Shown here piece after piece: positions 10,961 to 20,924 of a stretch of DNA of 45,036 bases. A program made the translations under genes and the position numbers. The stretch's first letter is position 1; the number at the start of each line of letters is the position of its first letter. This DNA is from Gnetum montanum (lineage: Eukaryota; Streptophyta; Gnetopsida; Gnetales; Gnetaceae): positions 364,308 through 409,343 of the forward strand of contig MNCI01026298.1 in NCBI GenBank assembly GCA_015680685.1, read 5' to 3'. The notes under the pieces were generated by a model. The model did no database searches. It had not been told where the DNA came from and was given only the letters and a program-made list of their open reading frames with translations.

Positions 10961-12250
10961 TTGGATCATTTGAAGAAACAAAAGTTTATTCACAGAGCCA
11001 AGAACTTCATGGAAATTAATGGACACCTTTACAAGGTGTATGTGGATGGCTTGGTTCGATGGTGCATCCTTGATGTAGATCAACTATGCATCCTCCAAGA
11101 TGCTCATGAGTGCCCTTGTAGGGGCCATTATGTGGGAAGGCACATGGACATTAAGATCCTGCTTGTAGGATACTATTGGCCTACACTCTTTAGAGATGCT
11201 CAATGGTTTGTCCGCTCTTGTGATCGATGTCAAAGAGATGGTAAGATGACGACATGAATTTAGGGACCTCAATAGTGGATTTAGCCACTCGAACCCTTTG
11301 ACATTTGGGGCATCTACTTCATGGGTTCCATCACACCCATGTTAAATGGGAAGATGTACATCATTGTTGTGGTGGACTACTACACCAAGTGGGCAAAGGC
11401 GGTAGCTCTCACCGACTATTCCTCAACCACAGCCATGCGGTTTGTTCAATAGCAAATCATGAATAGGTTTGGAGTGCCACATGCACTCATTTTAGATAAT
11501 GGGAATCACTTTATGGGTGCTACCTTTCATAAACTCATGCAGTGTTTGAGAATAGAACATAAACTAACAACACCCTATCACCCCTAAGCCAATGAGCAAG
11601 CCGAAGTCACAAACTGGGAGATTACAAAAATCCTAACTAGTATAATTAGCAAATATAGGAGGGATTGGAGCATAAAACATAACGATGCCTTCTGGGCCTA
11701 CTGCTCAACTTAGAAACTTCCTATAGGCTACTCCCCTTATGAGTTGGTGTACAAAAAGCTACCAACGCTCTCAACTCAAGCAGAACTCCAAACACTGTCC
11801 ACTACAAGTGACTTAGGTCTTGACTTATCCCAGGCACAATGAGAACAGCTCATCAACTTAAATTTGCTAGATGAGAATAGATTAGTAGCCCTATCATTAA
11901 ATGACATGAATAAGACATATAAGAAACAATGTCATGACCTTAGGATTCAGAAGGTAACATTTCAATGTGGAGATAAGGTTCTTTATTGGAACCCCACACA
12001 TGTGCCACAATGGACCAAGTTTCAAACACTATGGGAGGGATCTTATACTGTTTCTGAGACCTTTCCATCTGGAGCCCTGGTCATACACAAACCTTAAGAC
12101 CCAACGAAAACACAATTGGTCAACATGCAACAATTAGAACCCTTCCATGAACTACACCAAACTAGTGTCACTACCACTTCGTCAAGTGGTCGGCCATATT
12201 CCATCTTTTGAATCTCCTCCTCCAAGCTTAGTCATGTGGGAGATCGTTGC
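10961..12250 (+). pseudogene. L1 integrase and end of gag-pol, decayed
   Basis: The zinc-binding His-His-Cys-Cys domain is intact in an open stretch 10961-11257 ('HECPCRGHYVGRHMD' and 'CDRCQRDGKM'). The catalytic core follows at about 11285-11640. The first catalytic Asp is lost: the usual I-D-F-M-G reads I-Y-F-M-G near 11313. The second Asp (LDNGNHF) and the Glu (EQAEVTN) remain. An open piece at 11864-12097 is the C-terminal domain ('FQCGDKVLYWNP'). I see no chromodomain, in line with the Athila/Tat side of Ty3/gypsy. The end near AGTCATGTGGGAGAT (12222) aligns with the end of the L3 gag-pro ORF. Confidence 0.9.
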
Positions 12251-13770
12251 CCATACTAAAATAGTTGCCCTAGCCTCTCAGGTCTTTTCTTTATTTTTTT
12301 TACACCATTGTTCATATGTTTAACATTTCTCACCTACTATTTCTCTTTTTTTTATATAAATACATTTCACCTTTAGTCGTTCTGTTCTATTTTATTTTAG
12401 TTATTTCCCTCTATTTATTTTTGCTAATAAGGCTTTCTTATTGCCACAGGATGTGATGGTGTGATGGTTGCACCCAATGGAGGTGTGCTTATTATGGGTT
12501 GCCTATTATATCTAGTTCTTACCTTAGCATTTTGGTTTTAGGAAACTAAGTTACACTTTCTTTCATGCAACAAGTAGTGAGTCCATGACATTTGATCACT
12601 CACACTTTTTTATGGTGTCTTGGGATCAAGAGAAGTATAGTCCCTTTTCCATTAATCAACTCCAATCAATCTTTGACCTTGGTGGATTCCAAACTTGGGA
12701 AGGATCTGAGTGGAAAGGAATAAGGTGTGACTTCAAGGGGATGTGGTGGACCACATATTCCCCTACGATCTCTCATGCATTACTGCCCTTAGGGATCCCT
12801 TTCCATTCCATGGCCATGGATAACAGGAAGTTGACGTGTCCTTGCATGGTGTGGTTCCCATTTGAAAAAAGAAAAAAGAAAACAACAAAAAACAATGGGA
12901 ATTCAAAGCACACCCCTTGGACCAACCAATCTATCCTTGCATGGTGTGGTTCCCATCCAAAAAAAATAAACAAACACAATAATGGGAATTCAAAGCACAT
13001 CCCTTGGATCAAATAATGGGCTACAAGCACTGGTTATGGGACTCAGAAGCCATGTTACCTAGACTTGATGATCCCCTCTAACTAAGGCCCTCCCTCACTT
13101 CCTACTTCCCTTTCTTTCTATATAAGGAATGGGATTTGGTCTCTGTAGGCATGTGTATGGCTTGAGTGAGTGGGTTGGTATTAGTCCATTACTATGATGT
13201 CACTAGCCATGGTCGGTCTTGATCTAGACCTGGAATGGATTTTTATCAGGTTGCTTAACCACATACTTCATAAAGGGACTGTATCAATCTTGACCTTGGC
13301 AGCCCATTCCATATGCTCTCCCTCTCATCCATTTCTCGCTATTTCTCACCTCATTATCAGTTTCATGTTTCAATTTTGTATCTTGGTTGGCTAGTACTTG
13401 TAAATCCTTTGGTTGGTTCTTAGAGGTATGAGTATTAACCCTTGGTGACCATTAATTAACTATGGGGCACATGGACTCCTAGGTTGAGGATGTGCAAGGG
13501 AAACCAAGGCTAAAGCCTACTATGGGGAGGATCCACTTCCATATCCATTGGTCCTACTTGTTAATCTCCTACTCCTTTGATCTAATATGACGACCATTTC
13601 TATGTTGCCCATTGTGAGGGTCTCCATTGCCCAAGCTCCATCTTATGATGTTCTCCTGGATTTGACTTGTCTTTTGTGCTCTACACCCCTTCTGCTTCAT
13701 TTCATGATGTCCTTGGGTCTTTGAGCCTCAATGACTCTAGTTTTATGCTAAAATTTACAGATTCGGCCTT
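12251..13770 (+). other. L1 non-coding spacer between pol and the 3' ORF
   Basis: There is no coding signal here. The region starts with a T-rich tract (12280-12430), then holds two tandem copies of a 95 bp unit (12840-13029) and a purine-rich block TATGGGGAGGATCCACTT (13521-13538). All three are also found, in the same order, after gag or gag-pro in L2b or L3, so the spacer is an inherited part of the group and not random decay. Confidence 0.75.
12840..13029 (+). repeat. Tandem duplication (95 bp unit) with A-rich-loop hairpin
   Basis: Each unit begins CCTTGCATGGTGTGGTTCCCA and contains an A-rich stretch and then ATGGGAATTCAAAGCACA. TTCCCAT and ATGGGAA can pair, enclosing the A-rich loop. 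L3 has one copy of the same arrangement at 24889-24995, with the shared words GCATGGTGTGG, GATTCAAAGCACACCCCTTA and GCAAGCACTGGTTATGG. Confidence 0.8.
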
Positions 13771-13796
13771 TCCTTCATCGGTCAACATTTTTGAAT

Positions 13797-13878
13797 AGCT
13801 ACGTTGATGTGGCTCCAAATACGCAATGACCTACTTTTACGTGGCCCCATTGATGCATCACCTAGACTGCTATATATA
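13797..13878 (+). promoter_or_regulatory. L1 internal promoter-like module resembling its own LTR U3
   Basis: AGCTACGTTGATGTG at 13797-13811 is identical to 33337-33351 in the L1 3' LTR. CGTGGCCCCATTGATGCATC (13841-13860) matches CGTGACCCCATCAACGCATC of the 5' LTR at 16 of 20 positions. A TATA-like TATATATA (13871-13878) takes the place of the LTR box TATAAATA. The module lies 418 bp before the intron of the 3' ORF; L2b has an equivalent of its own LTR class 423 bp before its intron. It could drive the 3' ORF, or be a fossil of an LTR inherited when the ORF was acquired. Confidence 0.6.
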
Positions 13879-14288
13879 TGTGCATTATGCTTTAGAATTT
13901 TGTCCATTTGCTCATAACACTAGGGTTTTTTTCAAGTTTTCCACATCCAATCTCATTCTCAAGCGTCCACATCTACCTGTTCCTTTACTCTTTTGTTAAC
14001 GGAGGTATGCTGTATGTCATGGGGGCCCATGATTCGATATATTGGGACATGGTGGCTAACCCAATACTTAATGCACCTAAGACTTAACACCTCATAGGGT
14101 TAATCAAAACTAAATGCATAGGGTTAATCAAAACTTAACATACCCTAGGGTAATCCAAATACCTAGGGTCAAACACCTAGGGTTAATCAAAATGCCTCCT
14201 AGGGTTGATCGAAGAAGTTGCTTACATACATCACATTAGATCAAACCGAATGCACGTGTCACTATCATAGCCAAGCCATCATGAGAAG

Positions 14289-14353
14289 GTATCTTGTTGC
14301 TAGTTTGGGGCAACACACACACATTTTAATTCATGGTTATGCTGTGATTGCAT
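14289..14353 (+). other. Putative mini-intron before the L1 3' ORF, acceptor mutated
   Basis: By alignment with L3 and L2b, the donor is GAGAAG|GTATCT and the ORF's ATG follows directly at 14354. The expected AG acceptor reads AT here. Length would be 65 bp, against 60 bp in L3 and 55 bp in L2b. The purine-rich ATGTCATGGGGG lies upstream at 14014-14025. Confidence 0.5.
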
Positions 14354-14490
14354 ATGGCACCAAAACCAAGACGTCCAAGGGAGGAAGGACCATTACAACC
14401 TCAGGAGAAGCAACCTAGAATTAGATGGGAATGGGGCATGCGACCTTAGGAGCACGTAGAGGGCTTGATGCAATTGACCCTCTTCATGAG

Positions 14491-15318
14491 TGATGAGTCA
14501 TCATTTGGGGCAACCACGATATCGCATATGCAATATTGCATGCCTAGTCACGATATCGCGTACGCGATATCGTGGCCCGCCACTTGTTCTATAAATAAGA
14601 GGTAGCTTTCCCAGTTTTAGGCACTTAGATTTAGACCCTTAGCTAGACTCTTGTAGTTTTATCATTCCAGAGTTAGAATATTTCCCAATGTATGCCGGCA
14701 GTGTGGTGAATGTAATTGTACGACATCCTTATTCGAGTGTGACGTACTTGGACACACACATGAGCAAAAATAAAGATCGAGATTACTTCATAATTGCAGC
14801 ATTCACTTAGATTAATTAATTATTTAATTATTATTTAATGCTTTCCTAGTTAATCTCTCTCACCCTTATCTCATGTTAAAACATGGAATGAGTACGACTT
14901 GATTACGAGCATTTAAGTGTGACTACTTTGTAACCTAGTAGCATACCTAGGATTTGCGCTTGGTAATCCTAGTGGTAGTCGTGCACGAAGTTCAAGATCT
15001 GTATGGATAATCAAGGAATGGATGCTCATTGCACTTAGGCTAGATTAGATTCTCTCACCCTCTCTCTCATAGATTAGTTAATATTACTTTCCATTGCCTT
15101 CAGGAGTAGCATTAGGTTAGAAAACACATCATACACCTCACTCTAGACTAAACCATATGTGACAAAGTTAATACTAGTCTAGGTGGGAAGACAACGAACT
15201 GTGACCTAAGGCTAACTATCTAGATACCACAACTAGTCCATCTGCAGAGTTCAACCAGATCGTGCATGTAACGCTTGTATTTGTATGGTTGAGTGTAGGG
15301 GTACCTTACCACTCATCA
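14491..15318 (+). repeat. L2b 5' LTR
   Basis: It is 828 bp with ends TGATGAG and CTCATCA. U3 holds ACGATATCGC and CGCGATATCG palindromes (14517-14572) before TATAAATA at 14590-14597. AATAAA is at 14769-14774. The downstream part contains modules on the pattern AGTACGACTTGATTACGAGC then GTAnGGATAATCAAGGAATGG, as in the L3 LTR. Confidence 0.92.
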
Positions 15319-15319
15319 T

Positions 15320-15337
15320 TGGCACCGTTGCTGAGGA
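15320..15337 (+). promoter_or_regulatory. L2b primer-binding site, tRNA-Asp type
   Basis: TGGCACCGTTGCTGAGGA follows the LTR after one base. It differs from the L3 site at three positions, all G-to-A or C-to-T. Confidence 0.85.
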
Positions 15338-15458
15338 CGGTGCTAGTTATCTAGATTAGTTATATCATACAAGGTCACTGTATAGGAATTAATGATACAT
15401 CTTTTAGAAGAAATAATTATAAAGAGTCACATGCAAATTCACACACAACTTCACAACC

Positions 15459-17432
15459 ATGCCTGTCCTACAAGATTACAATAATGCCACACTTAGTAAG
15501 GAAGTTCATTGGAGAACCAACGAACTATATGATGATGAAGATTGGAGTACACAACCTAAAGTGGGGGTTTCTTATAAACATGAATGAAAGCAACATCATC
15601 CCAACACACGAAAGACTAACATACTCGATGATGATGAACCCCTACTAGCCACTACAAGCTTAACGCAAATATAGGAGGTTGTTTGAATCTCACGTAGGCA
15701 TTGTAAAGAGAGCCACCTACCTAGGCTTGATTTAAAGAACTTTCCTAAATTTTCTGGAGGCTATGATTTAGATCCACATCAACATTTACAAGCCTTCTAT
15801 GATGCCTGTGCATGGAACAACATTGATAATGGTTGGCAAAAACTTAAGCTCTTTCCTATGACACTCGTTGACCAAGCAAAAGTATGGTATAGATCGTTAA
15901 AACCAAGTTTAATACGATGTTGATCAAAAATGGTAGGAGGCTTTAACAAAAAATATCAAACCTACGCAAGAGTGTCAACCTTGAGGAAACAAATCCAAGG
16001 ATGGAAACAAGCAAAACATGAACCCTTGGACATGGCCTTAGAAAGATATTATGTACTATTAAATAATTGTCCAGGCCATGGGTTTTCCAAGGAAAGGCTA
16101 GTGTACCATATCATTGATGTGCTATGTAATGATACAAGAGAGACCTTAGGAATGTATGCCCGAGGTCAACTATATGAACTATGAACCCATCAAGTCGAAG
16201 AGCTTATTAAGCGGGTCGCAAAAGAAGAAGGAGAAATGGCTAGATGGGAGAGTGTTGAAAAACATCAACGGGACCAAAATCTCAACTTAACGAAGGTCCA
16301 TGATCATAAAAAGGAGAAATCAACCAATCTCAAGGTGGAAACATCATCTTTGCCAACACAAAAAACATTAGAAGAAGCCGAGGCAAAGATCAATAAGATG
16401 GAATGGACGTACCAAAAGTGTGGAGAATTTATCAATAGTATTGGAGATAGAGTATTGACAACCCAAGAAGCAAGACAAAACAATAGACAATTAGAAAGAA
16501 GGAATAAGGAAAATAGGAGCTCAACTGCCGAGCATATGTATGAATGCAACATATGCTTGTATGATCACCCCAAGGGCCAATGCCCAATATTGTTACATTT
16601 ACATGAGCTTTCGGGAAATACGTTACATCCAAAGTTTGTATAGAGATATTGTGTTCGATCATAGTGGCAACAATCCCAGTCGTGGGGGAGACCACCACTT
16701 GACTGGAGACACCCTTCATATCATCTGAATCCAAATGCTTATCTTGTTCAACATCCTATTTTTTCAACAGGGCCAACGCACTTTATCTCACCGCAATACC
16801 ATTCTCAATACTATTAGCCCATGCCTCCAACACAACCATCACCTTGTGTACCTTATACTCTTCTTAACTTTCAACATTCTCATTTTTTTCCTCCTACATC
16901 ATCACCAACTATTCCTAAGGTGCCTGCACCATAGCAACAACCCACAAACGTTACTTGTGCTGCTACTTCCAACAGCAGTGAGAGGCCTCCTCAAAATCCA
17001 AAGCGCCCCTTCTTTAAACATAATCGTAAGAAGGGACAACCCAATTTCAAGGCCACTGCATCCTCCAACTTAGCACAAGTTCCACACTGTGGTGCACCCT
17101 TATCTTTGAACCCAATGCCTCATGTAGCTTCATTAGGGCTAGCAACTCACACTCCAACAACAATCTGACCCAATGAACATAGCCATGGAGAGCAACAATC
17201 CAATCCTTGCATACCATCTAACAGTCCAAAATATCATAGTGGGTCAACTCGTTATTTGGGAACTACATCATATAAATTGCCCCACTATGCTCATTATAAT
17301 CAAGTGTGTGAACCTTGATGGGGTAAGTATGGCCAAGCCCTAGTACTTCCAACATGCAAGGATCCTCATCTTCCATTTATTAATCCTTGCCATCCTCAAT
17401 CGTTTAGTTATGGGGGATATCCCCCATTCTAA
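15459..17432 (+). pseudogene. L2b gag, inactivated by stops but mostly in one frame
   Basis: From the ATG at 15459 a single frame can be followed to about 16643 with only about five internal stops (for example near 15588, 15670, 15921 and 16182) and no frameshift. It contains the gag core ('HLQAFYDACAWNNIDNGWQK' and 'WYRSLKPSLIR', about 15778-15915), a conserved block at 15930-16184, a coiled-coil segment (16236-16500) and a zinc knuckle CNICLYDHPKGQC (16546-16584) of the form CX2CX3HX4C. A Pro/Gln/Tyr-rich tail with KRPFFKHNRKKG (about 16999-17036) follows to a stop at 17430-17432. Unlike L3, no protease follows. Confidence 0.88.
17410..17427. repeat. Perfect 18 bp palindrome at the end of L2b gag
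   Basis: ATGGGGGATATCCCCCAT is its own reverse complement. It lies where L1 and L3 have the purine-rich TCATGGGGGAGAT or TCATGTGGGAGAT motif at the end of their coding region. Confidence 0.9.
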
Positions 17433-18830
17433 TAACAAGTGGGATTAATAACCATTTTTTATTTTCTTTAATTTTGTAACTTTTTGTTTTCTAGTTTTTC
17501 AGTTTTCAATTTTTTGTTTTTTCTTTTATCTTTTTATCTTTTTGTATTTTTGTCCTTTTACATTCTTTATAAGTAGTCTCATCTATGAATAAAAAATTCA
17601 TGTGGATCGTTGGTTGAGTTGTGTTCTATGTTATCAAGTTTCGAGCGATCAATTATTTGGACAGTGAGCCCATTACATCCACTCATCCACTCTACAAATA
17701 AGAGGGTCTGTTTGAGGGTACAGTGATATTCTTGACATTTTTAAAACTTAAAATTAATTTTGTGTTCATTGTACCCTAAATGAAGAAGGATGGACCAAGA
17801 GGGAATGATTAGGGTGTGACATCAAGGGGACTTGTGGATTCTCTTTGGTGGTGTCTATGGGAGTTATCATGCAACGTGGTTGTACTAAGATCCTTGTAGA
17901 TCTAACGAAAAATGGGAGTAAGAGTAATCAAACGGGCACTCAAAAATCCAATGCTATTCTAGGGGGTCCCACTGGAAAGACATGCATCCATGCCTAAAGG
18001 TTGGTGGCTTCTCTAGATTCAGTATTAAAAAAAAGAAAAAGAAGAAGAAAGAAAATGAAAAGAAAAGTACCACAAAACAAAAAATCACTCCTCCCTTGCA
18101 CAAAATTCCAAGTGATCATATGCCTTGTTGTTATGGTACTCTCATAGTCGTTCGTCATGGGATGAAACAATGCAATGTCACTGATTAGAGAAATGGACTT
18201 GGTCCTGATCTTGGAATGATGGGTTAATGACACATTAATCATGCTCTTCATGCAGGATTCACTGTGCTTTGAGTCAGTTACCTCATGACCCAATCTCTAC
18301 GATCCCTTCTATACTTCGTCTCATCTCACTGTTTGTGTAATTGTAGCTTGTGTTGTGTGTAATATAGAATTCTTACTTCATTCCGGTGATATTTACATGT
18401 GTGTGTTTTGTGGAGTTAGTGCGGATTACATTTAACCCTTCTAGTGCCCATGGACACTTTAAGTGTGGTTACACAAGGGTAGTATAGGTTGAAACCTACT
18501 TTGGGGAGGATCCACTTGTGTAACTTTTTGTAATCTTCACTTGTGACATAGCTAACACACACCATTTCTTACCCTCAGCATAATTTTCAAATGATTCTCT
18601 TTCCCTACTATTATCCCTCTGAATTTCCATGTTCCTATGAACCATTACATAACCTTTTTCTCCCATCCAAGGTTTTATTGATAAAATCCACACCATCATC
18701 ATTAATTGTGCCTTTCGAATTAATCAAATTTCCCTAGAACCCCTTGATAATAGCCCAATGTCCTCAATTTACAACGTGGATTTCAAAACAATCCTTAAAA
18801 AATTTGGTATTCTTATGGTGCCCTATGTCC
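17433..18830 (+). other. L2b non-coding spacer between gag and the 3' ORF
   Basis: There is no coding signal. It begins with a long T-rich tract (17455-17560), has an A-rich tract at 18028-18065 and the purine-rich block CTTTGGGGAGGATCCACTT (18499-18517), also present in L1 (13521) and L3 (25491). The order of landmarks matches the L1 spacer. Confidence 0.7.
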
Positions 18831-18837
18831 CTAGGGC

Positions 18838-18896
18838 TGTGATATCACGTACACAATATATCATACACGATATCATGTCCCCGTAACCTATAAATA
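18838..18896 (+). promoter_or_regulatory. L2b internal promoter-like module of the GATATC class
   Basis: Two GATATC motifs (18841-18846 and 18869-18874) with flanking ACGTACAC and ATACACG lie ahead of CCTATAAATAGG (TATAAATA 18889-18896). This repeats the layout of the L2b LTR U3, where GATATC palindromes precede TCTATAAATAAGAGG. The TATA box is 423 bp before the 3' ORF intron, against 418 bp in L1. Confidence 0.62.
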
Positions 18897-19311
18897 GGTG
18901 ACCCCCCACTTAGCATCATTTTTACCATTCACACGGGGGAGTTTTTAAATTTTTTCTCTACGACTTGCGATTGAGTGATCCTTCCTTTTCTCGCTATATC
19001 TCGCTTGCTGGTACTCCGATTTTAATTCTGTTTGAACCTGCTTGAACCCGGAGTGTTTAGCTTAGTCATGGAGGAGGGAAATCTACCGAAAAGTGCCTAA
19101 CTTTTTTGGAATTTATCCTCACCCAATGGACATCATCTAGGGTAATTAACTATAACACTTTGAATAACTGTACCTAAAAATCATTTAATCCCTAGGTATA
19201 CCAGGAAAGTAAAATTGAAAAAACCACCTAAGTCATAGGGCTCATTATTACAATTTTTCGGGTGATATCACACATGATAACATAAGATTATTAATTAAGG
19301 CAAGCAGTAAG

Positions 19312-19366
19312 GTATAACTTAACTTCAAAAAAAACCTTACTAACGCTTGACCCCATGTGATTATAG
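19312..19366 (+). other. Putative 55 bp intron before the L2b 3' ORF
   Basis: AGTAAG|GTATAA gives a plausible donor, TTACTAACG (about 19336-19344) a good plant branch site, and TTATAG|ATGG an acceptor directly before the ATG at 19367. L3 has the same arrangement. The length is at or below the usual lower limit of plant introns, so splicing is not certain. Confidence 0.5.
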
Positions 19367-19707
19367 ATGGCCTTGAAGCGTGGACAACAAGAAGGTCCTT
19401 CTCAAGGTGGAAACAAACGATCTCGGAGAGGTGGAAGACAAGATCCTATAGGACAACATGTAGAACAGGAGGAATAATCATTCAACATTCATTAAGAAGA
19501 TCCTCCTATCGTACGATCCAAGCAGGTAGAAGGAGGAGCTGCTGTAGTGCCTAAACAGGAAAACATCTCATGTTGCCCCAAGATTGTGGCATAATAGGGA
19601 GCAAGGCACCACTGCCAATATTTGTAGTATGACAATTGATTTCTCTATGCAAGCCATTTTAGAAGTGTTAAACATTCTAAATACAGGGCCTAAAGTTGCT
19701 TAGTTAT

Positions 19708-20778
19708 TGATGAGACGCGACTTGCACTAGGCCACGATATCGCATCCCATGCGATATCGCGTACGCGATATCGCATCTGCTCCTACGATATCATGTACAT
19801 GATATTGCATCCCGCTGCCATATCTATAAATAAGAGGCGGCACTCCCTTCATTTCCCAATCCTGGCTAGTGTAGCGAAGCTCTGGCAGATTGATCACTCC
19901 AGAGTTAGAATTTTTCCCCATGTGCCCGCAGTAGGAGTCCTAGAGTGAACGGCTCTTTATTCGAGCAGCTTGTAACCTGAACCCAAGTTGTGTACGGCAA
20001 TAAAGACGAACTTGTTTGGATAAACCTTGCAGCACGTGGTTTCATTTATTGCTTTATTTCCTGCTTTCCTAGTGCGTTCAAGTACGACTTGATTACGAGC
20101 GTCTACGGACGTGTACGGCTAGTCAAGGAATCGGCTGCTTGACGCAATGCATGAGTACGACTCAATTACGAGCATTGGATGCTTGGTAACCCAGTAGCGT
20201 ATTCCAGGATTCTGCGCTTGGTAACTCCCGGGTCTAATGTGTACGGCTAGTTGAGGAATCGGCTGCTCATTGCTAGGCTAGATCGTGTGATAAGTACGAC
20301 TTAGTTACGAGCACCCACGGGTGTGTACGGCTGGCTAAGGAATCGGCTGCTTATCACACGTAGGCTAAATAGGTGCCTCAGTACGACCACTTCGAGCACT
20401 TGCGTTACGTGTGGCGATCCCAGTAACGATTAGCGTTTGGTAAGCTGCAGTTGCATAGTTCAGGGTGTGTCCGGTAAGTGGGAACGGATGCTGACGCTAG
20501 TTAATTTAGACTTAGATCTTTAGTTAGAGTTAGCTTAGTTTCTCAACCCTTTCTCCTGGTAGCATAGAAGATAAGCCGAAAATACCAAAAAAATCACATA
20601 CCTCAGACTTGCTTAACCATACACCGTGACACATACAAGCAAGCCTGGGAAGACAACGAACGATTAACCCCAAGTGTTTCTTGTGGCGTTAAGGCATTTA
20701 GTCTGCGGAGTTCGACCGGATCGCGCGTGTACGCTCGTATTCGTATGGTGGAGTGTAGGGGTACCTCGCCACTCATCA
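19708..20778 (+). repeat. L3 5' LTR
   Basis: U3 has at least five GATATC-centred palindromes (19736-19806) before TATAAATA at 19825-19832; AATAAA is at 19999-20004. It pairs with 26289-27302. Its 3' half contains a modular repeat described separately. Confidence 0.95.
20081..20397 (+). repeat. Modular repeat in the L3 LTR
   Basis: A two-part module, AGTACGACTtgaTTACGAGC followed by GTGTACGGCTagtcAAGG and AATCGGCTGCT, occurs at 20081-20140, 20154-20268 and 20293-20352, with a partial fourth copy at 20380-20397. Spacer lengths differ between copies. Weaker versions of the same module are found in the LTRs of L2a and L2b. Confidence 0.85.
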
Positions 20779-20779
20779 T

Positions 20780-20797
20780 TGGCGCCGTTGCCGGGGA
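20780..20797 (+). promoter_or_regulatory. L3 primer-binding site for tRNA-Asp
   Basis: TGGCGCCGTTGCCGGGGA starts one base after the LTR. It is fully complementary to the 3' end of plant tRNA-Asp(GUC), CCA included. Confidence 0.93.
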
Positions 20798-20924
20798 CTA
20801 AGTGTTTTTTCGCCAATTTAACATAAGGGATATCACTCACATCGTTGTGAGCTTAAAACGAACCTTAGGGTTAATCAGTTAATCAAGAACATAAATAACG
20901 GTGAAAGTTAGCACACCATTAGAA

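Noticed and set aside
4929-20797. tRNA-like genes at the primer sites
   Set aside because: The 18-mers are complements of the tRNA-Asp 3' end only; no tRNA fold is present around them.
20901-20924. An upstream GTG start for the L3 gag-protease ORF
   Set aside because: Plant mRNAs rarely start at GTG, and the ATG at 20925 matches the conserved start of L1 gag.
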